Source: Sporocytophaga myxococcoides DSM 11118
GTDB taxonomy: Bacteria > Bacteroidota > Bacteroidia > Cytophagales > Cytophagaceae
Length of the DNA: 64,000 nucleotides
Direction: 5' to 3'
Assembly (NCBI RefSeq): GCF_000426725.1
Contig: NZ_KE384560.1
Span: 372,001-436,000 of the forward strand
Shown: piece by piece, positions 52,263 through 60,864 of the stretch
Layout of the letters: the number at the start of each line of letters is the position of its first letter
Position numbering within the stretch: position 1 is the first letter of the stretch
Program-made: the position numbers and the translations under genes
The notes under the pieces: generated by a model
What the model was told of the DNA's origin: nothing
The model's input: only the letters and a program-made list of their open reading frames with translations
Database searches by the model: none

Positions 52263-52302
52263 AAACTTTTAGCTTTAAGCCTTCCGCTTTACGCCTTTAA
52301 AA
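52263..52302. repeat. Dispersed spacer repeat of TTTAGCTTTAAGCCTTCC type
   Basis: CTTTTAGCTTTAAGCCTTCC followed by GCTTTACGCC strongly resembles 32858-32892 (TTTTTAGCCTTAAGCCTTCC then ACTTTAAGC). Shorter related pieces are at 56672-56698 and 56886-56925. All copies are between genes. Confidence 0.5.
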
Positions 52303-53080
52303 CCGTTCCCGCCTGCACAGACTGGTTTACAATTGAAACAATATCATCAGCATGACATATGATTACGGACTTCACACCAGCTTTAATAGCGTCAAAGGAG
52401 TTGTCCATTTTAGGAATCATACCTTTTGCGATAACGCCATCTTGCTTCAATTGACCGTATTTCTCAGTATCAATAGATGAAATTACAGAGTTTTTATCAT
52501 TGATATCCTGAAGAACACCTTTTAGTTCAAAACAATAAACAAGGCTCACATCAAAAGACCTGGAAAGCGCAACAGCAAGTGTAGAAGCAACCGTGTCAGC
52601 ATTGGTGTTAAGCATGTTTCCTTTACCATCATGAGTAAGAGGAGCTATAACGGGAGTAAGGCCGGAAGAAATTAAGGTTGCCAAAGGTGCAGCCTCAATT
52701 TTTTCAACGTCTCCGACAAAGCCATAGTCTATGCCATTTTTGACAGGACGTTTGCTCGCCAGCATGATGTTTGCATCAGCACCTGTAAGTCCAATAGCAT
52801 TGGTTCCCATAGACTGAAGCTGACTGACAACCTTTTTATTTATCAGACCACCGTAAACCATGGTGACAATTTTCAAAGTCTCTGCATCTGTGATCCTTCT
52901 GCCATCGACCATCTGAGCTTCGATACCAAGACCTTTGCTTATTTCCGTAGCTACTTTTCCTCCTCCGTGGACAAGGATTTTATTTGCCTTCAATGAAGAA
53001 AGATCTCTAAGAAATTTTTGAAGTGTCTTGTCGTCGTCAATGACGTTGCCACCTATTTTTATGATGTAAAGTTTATCCAT
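52289..53080 (-). CDS. argB: Acetylglutamate kinase (acylglutamate kinase)
   Basis: A 263-residue amino-acid kinase. It has the phosphate-binding KIGGNVIDD near the N-terminus, LVHGGGKVATEIS, the substrate-binding DGRRITDAETL, and the C-terminal NADTVASTLAVAL and KGMIPKMDN motifs. The order and length match ArgB. It phosphorylates N-acetyl- or N-succinyl-glutamate, step two of the pathway. The start ATG lies 53 bases beyond the end of argF'. Its 3' end overlaps the edge of a dispersed repeat, so the last residues (QAGTVLKA) are encoded within repeat-like DNA. Confidence 0.95.
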   Translation of the reverse strand: MDKLYIIKIGGNVIDDDKTLQKFLRDLSSLKANKILVHGGGKVATEISKGLGIEAQMVDGRRITDAETLKIVTMVYGGLINKKVVSQLQSMGTNAIGLTGADANIMLASKRPVKNGIDYGFVGDVEKIEAAPLATLISSGLTPVIAPLTHDGKGNMLNTNADTVASTLAVALSRSFDVSLVYCFELKGVLQDINDKNSVISSIDTEKYGQLKQDGVIAKGMIPKMDNSFDAIKAGVKSVIICHADDIVSIVNQSVQAGTVLKA

Positions 53081-53133
53081 CGTTAAGTTTTAAGTAATAA
53101 ATTGTAAGTTTTAAGAACTCAGGCTTATTACTT

Positions 53134-54090
53134 TTAAAAATTATCCTCTAATATTTTTTTCAGTACAGCCTGCGCAGACCACACCCTGTTGCCTGCCTGC
53201 TGGATCACAACGGAGTTTGGGCTATCTATTACTGCATCAGAAACAATGACATTTCTTCTCACAGGCAGACAGTGCATGAATTTAGCCTGATTGGTAAGCT
53301 TCATTTTCTCAGGGCTGATCATCCAGCTTTTATCTTTGGAAATGATATTACCATAGTACTTATATGAAGACCAGTTTTTTGCATAAACAAAGTCTGCACC
53401 TTCAAGAGCTTCGTTTTGATTATAGGTAATCTTAGCTCCCTGTGTAAATTTAGGATCTAGTTCATACCCCTCGGGATGTGTAATTACAAGGTCGACGTTT
53501 GCAGCCGGATGATTCATCCATTCTGCAAATGAATTAGGTACAGCTTGTGGAAGAGCCTTAGGATGTGCAGCCCAGGTAAGCACTACTTTTGGTCTTGCTG
53601 TTTTCTTAAGTTCATTGATAGTAATCAAATCGGCAAGAGACTGCAATGGATGACGTGTTGCAGATTCAAGACTTACTACCGGAACTCCTGAATAGGTTAT
53701 AAATTTCTGTATAACTTCTTCTTTGTAATCTGTATCCTTATCATTAAGGCTTGGGAATGATCTGATACCAATAATATCGCAATATTGACCTATTACAGCA
53801 GCTGCTTCTTTAATATGCTCGCTTGTATCTCCATCCATCACCACATTATCTCTAATCTCAAGATTCCAGCTATCCTGACCAACGTTCATGTCCATAACCC
53901 TTAAAGTTAGGTTGTGAGCAGCCTTTTGAGTGCTCAAACGTGTTCTTAGACTTGGGTTGAAAAATATCAGGCCAAGGGTTTTATTCCGACCGAGATTCGC
54001 ATGCTTTAATGGATCGTGCTTAAGTTCAAGCGCAAGGTTGACAAGAGCTGTTACATCATCTACATCATGAACAGAGGTAAAATTTCTCAT
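53134..54090 (-). CDS. argF': N-acyl-ornithine carbamoyltransferase (ArgF')
   Basis: A 318-residue transcarbamylase. The carbamoyl-phosphate motif FFNPSLRTRLST replaces the STRTR of normal ornithine carbamoyltransferases, as in the acetyl-/succinyl-ornithine enzymes. Other signatures are HCLPVRRNV and SATRHPLQSLADLI. At the position that decides the acyl group (Glu92 in the Xanthomonas acetylornithine enzyme, Pro90 in the Bacteroides fragilis succinylornithine enzyme) this protein has Ser90 in MDGDTSEH. So the true substrate cannot be assigned from this residue. It is adjacent to argD, with no bases between them, and sits upstream of argB. Confidence 0.92.
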   Translation of the reverse strand: MRNFTSVHDVDDVTALVNLALELKHDPLKHANLGRNKTLGLIFFNPSLRTRLSTQKAAHNLTLRVMDMNVGQDSWNLEIRDNVVMDGDTSEHIKEAAAVIGQYCDIIGIRSFPSLNDKDTDYKEEVIQKFITYSGVPVVSLESATRHPLQSLADLITINELKKTARPKVVLTWAAHPKALPQAVPNSFAEWMNHPAANVDLVITHPEGYELDPKFTQGAKITYNQNEALEGADFVYAKNWSSYKYYGNIISKDKSWMISPEKMKLTNQAKFMHCLPVRRNVIVSDAVIDSPNSVVIQQAGNRVWSAQAVLKKILEDNF

Positions 54091-55230
54091 TTATTTAACA
54101 AGCATTTTAGACATTACAGATTTGAAAGCTTTTAAGAATAAGTCTGCTTCTTCTTTAGTGATATTTAAAGCAGGAAGTATTCTCATCGTATTTTTGTCAG
54201 AAGATGATCCTGTGAATATTTTGTGATCATCAAGAAGTGAATTTCTCACGCCAGCGCAAGGAATTTCAAGTTCAACACCAATCATTAATCCAAGACCTCT
54301 TATTTCTTTTACTCCAGATACCTTTTTCAATTCAGTCATAAGGTAATTACCTATGTTTTCTGAATTTGAAAGAAGGTTTTCATCTTTAATTATATCCAGC
54401 ACTGCAATACCAGCCGCACATGCTAAGTGATTTCCGCCGAAAGTTGTGCCAAGCATTCCGTGTACAGCTTTGAACTCAGGACTGATCAATACACCTGCGA
54501 TAGGAAATCCATTACCCATTCCTTTGGCAACTGTGATAAGGTCCGCTTTAACTCCTGAATGTTGGTGTGCAAAGAATTTGCCGCTTCTTCCGTATCCTGA
54601 TTGTACTTCATCAAGGATTAAAACAGCTTTGAATTTTTTACAAAGTTCATCTATCTTTTTAAGGAAAGGAGTACTTGGAATCTGCACGCCTCCAACACCT
54701 TGTATTCCTTCAATAATAACAGCTGCAACATCTTCATTCATGTTCTTTTCAAATGCCTCAATATCATTGAAAGGAAGGAATTGAATGTTTTCAGTTTTGT
54801 TTACAGGGGCTTGCATTGAACTACCGTCAGTAGCTGCAACTGCAAGAGAAGTTCTTCCATGAAAACTTTTGCTGAAGCTGATGATTTTTTTTCTTCCAGT
54901 ATGGAAAGAAGCTAATTTTAATGCATTCTCATTAGCCTCTGCTCCTGAGTTTACAAGGAAAAGATCATAATTGTCATATCCGGAAAGCTTACCTAGTTTT
55001 TCAGCAAGTTCACTTTGCACAGATATTACAACAGAGTTGGAATAAAAGGCAATGTTATTTAACTGTTCAGTAATCTTTTTTACATAATGTGGATGAGTAT
55101 GACCGATAGAGATAACAGCATGACCGCCATAAAGGTCCAGGTATTCATTACCTTGTTTGTCCCAAAGCTTGATTCCCTGAGCTTTTACAGGCTCCACATT
55201 AAGGAGAGGATAGACGTCGAATAGTTTCAT
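54091..55230 (-). CDS. argD: Acetylornithine (acylornithine) aminotransferase
   Basis: A 379-residue class III aminotransferase. The PLP lysine is Lys236 in LITVAKGMGNGFPIAG. Asp208 (LILDEVQSGYGRSG) pairs with the pyridine nitrogen. NSGAEANENALKLA and FHGRTSLAVAATDGS are the phosphate and substrate loops. The length and motifs are normal for ArgD. It turns acyl-glutamate semialdehyde into acylornithine, which ArgF' next carbamoylates; the stop of argD touches the start of argF' and shows coupling. Upstream there is a short repeat-rich gap and a frameshifted gene between it and argC. Confidence 0.95.
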   Translation of the reverse strand: MKLFDVYPLLNVEPVKAQGIKLWDKQGNEYLDLYGGHAVISIGHTHPHYVKKITEQLNNIAFYSNSVVISVQSELAEKLGKLSGYDNYDLFLVNSGAEANENALKLASFHTGRKKIISFSKSFHGRTSLAVAATDGSSMQAPVNKTENIQFLPFNDIEAFEKNMNEDVAAVIIEGIQGVGGVQIPSTPFLKKIDELCKKFKAVLILDEVQSGYGRSGKFFAHQHSGVKADLITVAKGMGNGFPIAGVLISPEFKAVHGMLGTTFGGNHLACAAGIAVLDIIKDENLLSNSENIGNYLMTELKKVSGVKEIRGLGLMIGVELEIPCAGVRNSLLDDHKIFTGSSSDKNTMRILPALNITKEEADLFLKAFKSVMSKMLVK

Positions 55231-55260
55231 ACTTAAGTTGTAAGTTATAAGTTATAAGTA

Positions 55261-55621
55261 TTAAGTAGTTTGCCTTACCTTTTTAATAAAAGAAATAAGC
55301 ATGGCTTTTACTTCATTAACTTCCTGGTTCAATTCTTCAAATAAATCTTGAGTCAGGTATTTCAAATCCTTTGAAAGGAGTAATAAATATTCAATTTCAT
55401 CAGCAGATCCCAAAGATATTTGCAGAAAATTTGCGAAGTCAGCATTGGTGCGCCTTCCACAGTCTTCCGCTATATTACAAGTAATCGATGCCTCAGCTCG
55501 CCTCAATTGACTTACAAGATTGAATAATTCCCGATTTGGGAAAGACTTCAGTAGCTTTATAGATTTTAAGCGTTAAACTATAGGCTTTTTGCCACACTAT
55601 TAATTCCTTATAGTCTTGCAT
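55261..55621 (-). pseudogene. Four-helix-bundle (S23-type) protein gene with a frameshift
   Basis: The ATG at 55621 (minus) starts MQDYKELIVWQKAYSLTLKI, YKATEVFPKS, the normal beginning of four-helix-bundle proteins. The frame then breaks at the GGG/CCC run at 55530-55532. In the next frame the protein continues ELFNLVSQLRRAEASITCNI, AEDCGRRTNADFANFLQIS, LGSADEIEYLLLL and ends KKVRQTT. One extra G explains the break, and the corrected protein would be about 119 residues. Such proteins occur in 23S rRNA intervening sequences and as free-standing genes of unknown role. Its place inside the arginine cluster has no known metabolic meaning. A sequencing error is possible. Confidence 0.75.
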
Positions 55622-55655
55622 AATTACTTATAACTTACAACTTATAACTTAAAAC

Positions 55656-56627
55656 TCAGAAGGCTGCTGCCTTTAGTCTTAATCCTTCCGTTTCCTCCAG
55701 ACCAAACAACAGGTTCATATTCTGAACCGCTTGTCCTGAAGCCCCCTTCAGAAGGTTGTCAATCATGCTCACGATCAGAAGATAGTTGTCATGCTTTTCG
55801 ATATAGATGATTGTATTGTTTGTATTCACTACTTGCTTTAAATCAGGATTTACTCTGCTTACATGGGTAAAAGGATGAGAAGCATAATAGTTTTCATACA
55901 TCGCATAAGCTTCTTCCTGAGTCAAAGTAGACTTCACATGAAGCGTCGCGAATATACCCCTTGTAAAGTCACCACGGAAAGGAATAAAGTTGATGGCCTT
56001 ATCCATTCCTGGCTGAAGTATTCTTAAGCTCTGTTTGATTTCTTTTAAATGCTGGTGATTGAATGCCTTGTAAATAGACATGTTATTGTTTCTCCAGCTG
56101 AAATGAGAAGTAGCAGAAAGACTCTGACCAGCTCCTGTAGAACCTGTTATAGCTGAGATATGAACCTCATCCTGAATTAGACCTTTTGAAGCAAGAGGAA
56201 GAAGTCCAAGCTGAATGCATGTAGCAAAACAGCCAGGGTTCGCAATATGATGCCCTTTTTTAATCTTGTCTCTCTGAAGCTCTGGTAATCCGTAGATAAA
56301 GTCGTTGCCTTCTTTAGCGATACGGAAATCCTGACTAAGGTCAATTATTTTAATAGTTGATGCAATCTTGTTTTCCGCAAGGAATTTGGAGGCATCGCCA
56401 TGACCCACGCAAAGAAATAATACATCAATTGCATCTGATAATGTAGAGGAAAATTTCAGATCCGTAACACCCAGAAGGTCAGTATGAACCTGAGAGATCG
56501 GGTTACCAGCGTTACTATTGCTGTGTACAAAAGCAATTTCAACAGAAGGATGGAATACAAGGATTCTTAAAAGTTCACCACCTGTGTATCCGGCACCACC
56601 GACAATTCCTACTTTAATCTTTTTCAT
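55656..56627 (-). CDS. argC: N-acetyl-gamma-glutamyl-phosphate reductase
   Basis: A 323-residue NADPH-dependent reductase. The nucleotide-binding VGIVGGAGYTGGELLRIL is at the N-terminus. The catalytic Cys133 is in HIANPGCFATC. The substrate-binding GLPEL and the His/Arg segment in HQHLKEI and FIPFRGDFTRGIFAT are present. The length is typical. It converts the acylglutamyl phosphate made by ArgB to the semialdehyde for ArgD. It lies 302 bases after argG; that gap is filled with repeats. Confidence 0.96.
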   Translation of the reverse strand: MKKIKVGIVGGAGYTGGELLRILVFHPSVEIAFVHSNSNAGNPISQVHTDLLGVTDLKFSSTLSDAIDVLFLCVGHGDASKFLAENKIASTIKIIDLSQDFRIAKEGNDFIYGLPELQRDKIKKGHHIANPGCFATCIQLGLLPLASKGLIQDEVHISAITGSTGAGQSLSATSHFSWRNNNMSIYKAFNHQHLKEIKQSLRILQPGMDKAINFIPFRGDFTRGIFATLHVKSTLTQEEAYAMYENYYASHPFTHVSRVNPDLKQVVNTNNTIIYIEKHDNYLLIVSMIDNLLKGASGQAVQNMNLLFGLEETEGLRLKAAAF

Positions 56628-56929
56628 GATTTTAAAAACGTAAAGCTTAAAGCAAAAAGCTGAAAGAGTTTGTATTCAGTTTTAGCTTTAAGCTTTAAAA
56701 TGATTTATTATAAATGAACTCATCTAAATCCTCTCCCAATTAGGAGAAGTAGTTGAGTTGGTTGTTAACTTTTAGCTTTTAACTTTAAAGAACCTCATCC
56801 TAAATCCTTCTCCTGAAGGAGAAGGACTTTAATGCGTTGAAAATTTTAATTCTTCTACTTCAAGTAAGCTTTCTCAAAAACTACAACTTAAGACTTTTAA
56901 CTTTAAGCTTTCTGCTTTTCGCTGTCAGC
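56628..56929. repeat. Repeat-filled spacer between argG and argC
   Basis: It contains AAGCTTAAAGC/TTTAGCTTTAAGC-type repeats (56641-56700, 56769-56790, 56886-56925) and two motifs of the CTCTCCCAATTAGGAGAAG / CCTTCTCCTGAAGGAGAAGG type (56728-56752 and 56805-56830). The latter is a self-complementary word common between genes of Bacteroidota. No gene is present. Confidence 0.6.
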
Positions 56930-58114
56930 TTAGTTATTCACCTTATGGAAAATCATTGTCTGATTTCCGAAGATCTTAGAGAACCCTTTCACATCTTCAC
57001 CAGACCATGCATTGTTCATCTCACCGTAGCTTCCGAATTTAGAAGACATAAGGTCATGAGAAGACTCTATACCTATCACATGGAATCTGTATGGAGCAAG
57101 GTATACTTTCACTTTACCGGAAACAAACTTCTGAGAATCATCAAGGAATTGTTCTATATTTCTCATTACAGGCTCAAGGAATTGGCCTTCATGAACGAAG
57201 TTCCCATACCAGCCGGAAAGTTGCTCTTTCCAGTAGGTTTGCCATTTGGTTAAAGTGTGTTTCTCAAGTGTATGGTGTGCTTTGATGATTACCATCGGAG
57301 CAGCAGCTTCAAAACCTACGCGTCCTTTAATACCAATGATAGTGTCACCTACGTGGATATCTCTGCCGATTCCAAATGGAGCGGCAATGTCATTCAATTT
57401 AAGAATAGCCTCTACAGGAGAAAGCTTCTGGCCATTAATACCAACAAGTTCACCTTTTTCAAAAGTTAATTCGACTTCTTCAGCCTCTGTTTTTGTAACT
57501 TGAGTAGGGAATGCAGTTTCAGGAAGATATTGACCTGAAGTCAGAGTCTCTTTACCACCTACACTGGTTCCCCAGATACCTTTATTGATAGAGTATGCAG
57601 CTTTTGTCCAATCAGAAACAACTCCTTTTGATTTCAGATACTCGATTTCGGCCTCTCTTGAAAGCTTCATGTCTCTGATAGGAGTGATGATACCTACATT
57701 AGGAATCAGGATATTGAAGATCATGTCGAAACGTACCTGATCGTTTCCAGCTCCTGTGCTGCCGTGGGCTACAAAGTCAGCATTGACCTGCTTGCAGTAA
57801 TCAGCAATTGCAGTTGCCTGAAATACTCGTTCAGCACTAACAGATAGTGGGTATGTGTTATTTTTTAGGATGTTACCGAATATGAGGTACTTAACACAAT
57901 CTTTATAGAACTTGTCAACCACATCAAGGGTAACGTGGGTTTTTACGCCCAATTTGTAAGCTTTAGCTTCTATTTCTTTAAGCTCTTCCTTAGTGAAACC
58001 ACCTGTATTGACGATGGCGGAATGAATCTCAAGACCTTTCTCTTCTGAAAGATATTTTACACAATAGGAGGTATCGAGCCCTCCGCTAAAAGCCAGTACT
58101 ACTTTCTTACTCAT
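56930..58114 (-). CDS. argG: Argininosuccinate synthase
   Basis: A 394-residue ATP-dependent ligase joining citrulline and aspartate. The N-terminal P-loop-like SGGLDTS is at residues 10-16. Further motifs are VAHGSTGAGNDQVRFD, TPIRDMKLSREAEIEYLKS, and YSINKGIWGTSVGGKE for citrulline and aspartate binding. All key residues are present and the length is typical. It is the second gene of the cluster. A stable hairpin between it and the GNAT gene may separate or tune the two transcripts. Confidence 0.96.
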   Translation of the reverse strand: MSKKVVLAFSGGLDTSYCVKYLSEEKGLEIHSAIVNTGGFTKEELKEIEAKAYKLGVKTHVTLDVVDKFYKDCVKYLIFGNILKNNTYPLSVSAERVFQATAIADYCKQVNADFVAHGSTGAGNDQVRFDMIFNILIPNVGIITPIRDMKLSREAEIEYLKSKGVVSDWTKAAYSINKGIWGTSVGGKETLTSGQYLPETAFPTQVTKTEAEEVELTFEKGELVGINGQKLSPVEAILKLNDIAAPFGIGRDIHVGDTIIGIKGRVGFEAAAPMVIIKAHHTLEKHTLTKWQTYWKEQLSGWYGNFVHEGQFLEPVMRNIEQFLDDSQKFVSGKVKVYLAPYRFHVIGIESSHDLMSSKFGSYGEMNNAWSGEDVKGFSKIFGNQTMIFHKVNN

Positions 58115-58162
58115 TAGTGAAAATGCTTAATTGAGCTTTAAATTTAAAGATAAATTTTAAAA

Positions 58163-58196
58163 ACAGGACAAAGGCGACATTAATTTGTCGCCTTTG
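58163..58196 (-). terminator. Hairpin between the GNAT gene and argG (possible attenuator/terminator)
   Basis: An 11-bp perfect stem (CAAAGGCGACA / TGTCGCCTTTG, loop of 6) overlaps the stop codon of the GNAT gene and is followed on the minus strand by TCCTGTTTTTAAAATTT. It could terminate part of the transcription before argG. Confidence 0.65.
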
Positions 58197-58857
58197 CTGT
58201 AGAAAAAAGAGTCAATACTTTTGAAGACATCTTTAAAGCTTTGAGTAGCTTATGATTTTTTAGTCTTTGGAAACGCTCGTAGAGTTTGGATTTTTTTACA
58301 AACTCCCATTTTTTCTTATTCTTCTCTTCAGGATCGTAAAGCATTCCTGTGCAAAGACAGTTTTTATAGTTCTTGCTTTCCAGTATCTGAAAGTTAACGC
58401 AGCTTTGGCAACCTTTCCAAAAGGTTTCATCATCTGTAAGTTCTGAAAATGTAACCGGACGATAACCTAGTTCGGAATTAATTTTCATCACAGCGGCACT
58501 CGTCGTAAGGCCAAAGAGCTTTGCGTCTGGATATTTTTTTCTTGATAGCTCAAATGCCTTCTCCTTGATCTTTGTAGCAAGGCCTTCTTTTCTGAATTCC
58601 GGTGATACAATCAGACCTGAGTTGGCCACATATTTATTGTGAGACCAGGTTTCTATGTAGCAAAAGCCAGCAAATCTGCCATCCTTAGTGGTGGCGATAA
58701 CGGCTTTGCCTTCTTCCATTTTTTTCTTAATATATTCAGGATTTCTTTTAGCTATACCGGTACCACGTGCCTTGGCACTTTCTTCCATTTCTTTACAGAT
58801 TGCCTCTGCAAGAACTTTATGTTTTTCCCCAGCAATAGTTACAATAAAATCAGCCAT
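58180..58857 (-). CDS. GNAT acetyltransferase, candidate N-acylglutamate synthase
   Basis: A 225-residue GNAT-fold protein. The CoA-binding loop is in VSPEFRKEGLATKIKEKAF (R/Q-x-x-G-x-A pattern), preceded by the strand KAVIATTKDGRFAGFCYIE and followed by LFGLTTSAAVMKINSELGYRPV. A Cys-rich segment (WKGCQSCVNFQIL, then NCLCTGM) is unusual for GNATs and could bind metal. It is the first gene of the arginine cluster, and no other synthase for acylglutamate is seen. It therefore probably makes N-acetyl- or N-succinyl-glutamate from glutamate and acyl-CoA. The evidence is context plus fold. Confidence 0.78.
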   Translation of the reverse strand: MADFIVTIAGEKHKVLAEAICKEMEESAKARGTGIAKRNPEYIKKKMEEGKAVIATTKDGRFAGFCYIETWSHNKYVANSGLIVSPEFRKEGLATKIKEKAFELSRKKYPDAKLFGLTTSAAVMKINSELGYRPVTFSELTDDETFWKGCQSCVNFQILESKNYKNCLCTGMLYDPEEKNKKKWEFVKKSKLYERFQRLKNHKLLKALKMSSKVLTLFSTAKATN

Positions 58858-59496
58858 TTTTTCTGCTCAGATAAATAAAATTGATAAAATTAACCCTGGC
58901 TTATATTTACAAAGCCCTTTTTAAATTTTAAAAGAGTAAAGTGAATTGAGAGCAGAATTACCACATGGGTAATTCAAGAGGTATACCGGCCTAGGGCCTG
59001 GGGTTCCTGAATGGTAAAATTCTTCCTGCACCCATGGTTGTGGGAGTAGAGATGAGGTTAGAATATTTAAAAGTATTTACCATTTCTTGTTAATGAAAGA
59101 AAGCACAAATTTAAGCTAAAATGCAGATTTTTCAAAAAGAGTTCATTGAAAATCTACAAAAAAATAACTCTAATTATTACAATACTGTTTATTTAACATT
59201 TTGGCCCATATTCATCCGCTCATTATCAGTACTTTCTTCTTCCACACAAACACTGATTCAATAGATAAGCAAAAAAACACGTTATATAAATAATTATACA
59301 AGGATAATAAGCTAGATTGTTAGTATATTGTATAATAGAGGCTTCGGGGACAAGCAATTTCACAGATGTTCTGCTATAGCTGAGAAATGTTCTTTCATAT
59401 TCAAATTTTGTTTGATCCTTTACCTGGAGTTCCTCATTGCGGAGTGAGTTTTTTCCGATAAATAAGATTTCTCAAAATTATTTGGTCCTGTGATTA
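58858..59496. other. 639-base spacer upstream of the arginine cluster
   Basis: No coding region or RNA gene was recognised. The DNA is AT-rich. The promoter of the arginine cluster must be in the left part, but no perfect TAnnTTTG box or ArgR-like palindrome was found on the minus strand. Confidence 0.4.
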
Positions 59497-60675
59497 TTAC
59501 TTGTTCTTTCGTTGAATCTCGTTTTTTGATAGAAGAACATATGCATTCATGGTCGTATTCCGGTTATCTGTGTTCAATTTTATTTTCCATAAATATTTTT
59601 CCGCTTGTGAAACTAATGGCATTTCACAAATAAACTCCAAAGTTCTTGTTTCTCCGGGGCTGAGGTTTTTGTAATTGTTGCCATCAATTGTGCTTATTCC
59701 ATCAGGAATAGTTATTTCATGCATTTGATTGCCAAAATTGTCCTGAACACTCACATCGCCTTTTAACGACAACTTTTCTTTCGGACAAAAGAATTCCTGG
59801 TTACAGAAGTTGACTATTTTGCAGGTGAGAATAAAGTATTGTTCATCACTGGTTAGTTCCCTGGATCTTTCTCCAGGAGTATGGTCCAATAAAAATTTTA
59901 CTGGTCTAATTTGTGCTGAAAGTGCTGTGATTTCAAGATTTCCCATCTTTAAGGTTTCTCCTAGTGAAAGAGTGTGCTTCAGAATGTCTTGGATATCTGA
60001 AGTCTTTCTGGAAAAATGCACTCCTTCGACTGAATCTTTCATCTTCTGAAGATAAAAAGCTTCTTCAAAGCGCATTTCTTTGATCGCTCTTGAAATCTTT
60101 TCTTCAAGCCCATGTCTTTTTGTGGAATTATTTTTCGCTGATTTTTTTTTGCTGAAATTCAGATAGATTTTATAATCGCTTTTCTCAGAGACAACCTTGA
60201 AAATCTTTTCTTCTGAGGTAACCACTACAGGCTTTTCCTCCATCAGACTAAAAAGTGCATTTTCAGGATCTGGCATTTTCTCCTCATTTCTACTGATAGA
60301 GTTTAGCATAAAAAAGCCCAACTCTCTCATAATTTCTTCTGCATCAGGTTTGTATAGTTTTGTATATACAATTAAAGTGTCAGCTTGTTTCTCAGTCCTC
60401 AGGATTTCATATTTGTATTGCTTCCTTACATTTTTGGGGAGCTTTTTCTTAAGATAATTTTTTCTGTTTATTTCTCTTATAAACAGGTCTCTAGTTTTAA
60501 TTTTTTGATCTTCTGCTGATAGAAGTTCATATGCATCATCAGGCTGGGATTCAATATAAGTTAAGTCAAGATAGTTTTTTACAACATCTTCCGGCTTTCT
60601 GTGACAACCGCTAAACCCCACAATATTTGATATTACAAAAAGTATGTATAAATAAAGCTGTATTTTTTTTTCCAT
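59497..60675 (-). CDS. Hypothetical lipoprotein with DUF4352-like C-terminal domain
   Basis: A 392-residue lipoprotein. The signal ends in lipobox FSGC with Cys24. Residues about 27-140 (DVVKNYLDLTYIESQPDDAY, ELLSAEDQKIKTRDLFIRE) resemble an NTF2-like/DUF4878 fold found in small lipoproteins. A basic linker (KKKSAKNNSTKRHG) follows, with a stretch like UvrB/UvrC motifs by chance (EEKISRAIKEMRFEEAFYLQ). Residues about 245-385 form a beta-sandwich of the DUF4352/telokin type (LKMGNLEITALSAQIRP, YFILTCKIVNFCNQ, LSPGETRTLEFICEM). The Cys pairs FCNQEFFC could form a disulfide. No catalytic motif is present. It is divergent from thrA. Confidence 0.7.
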   Translation of the reverse strand: MEKKIQLYLYILFVISNIVGFSGCHRKPEDVVKNYLDLTYIESQPDDAYELLSAEDQKIKTRDLFIREINRKNYLKKKLPKNVRKQYKYEILRTEKQADTLIVYTKLYKPDAEEIMRELGFFMLNSISRNEEKMPDPENALFSLMEEKPVVVTSEEKIFKVVSEKSDYKIYLNFSKKKSAKNNSTKRHGLEEKISRAIKEMRFEEAFYLQKMKDSVEGVHFSRKTSDIQDILKHTLSLGETLKMGNLEITALSAQIRPVKFLLDHTPGERSRELTSDEQYFILTCKIVNFCNQEFFCPKEKLSLKGDVSVQDNFGNQMHEITIPDGISTIDGNNYKNLSPGETRTLEFICEMPLVSQAEKYLWKIKLNTDNRNTTMNAYVLLSKNEIQRKNK

Positions 60676-60864
60676 AACTTTTAAAAATGACCAATCGCAT
60701 TCTTCCTCCGTAACAGGAGAACTCTGAAAAAATAATTAATGTTAAAATATAATGTATCGTATTGAGAATTACACTGATATATAGTGGTCTATAGAGATTT
60801 TTTGGATAATCGAAAATATTTTAGTAGTTGGCTGGCAGGAATTTGAATTAAAAAAACTAAAAAC

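Noticed and set aside
55261-55506. 81-residue frame with TTG start as an intact small protein
   Set aside because: The missing N-terminal half of the four-helix bundle is found just upstream in another frame, so this is part of a frameshifted gene.
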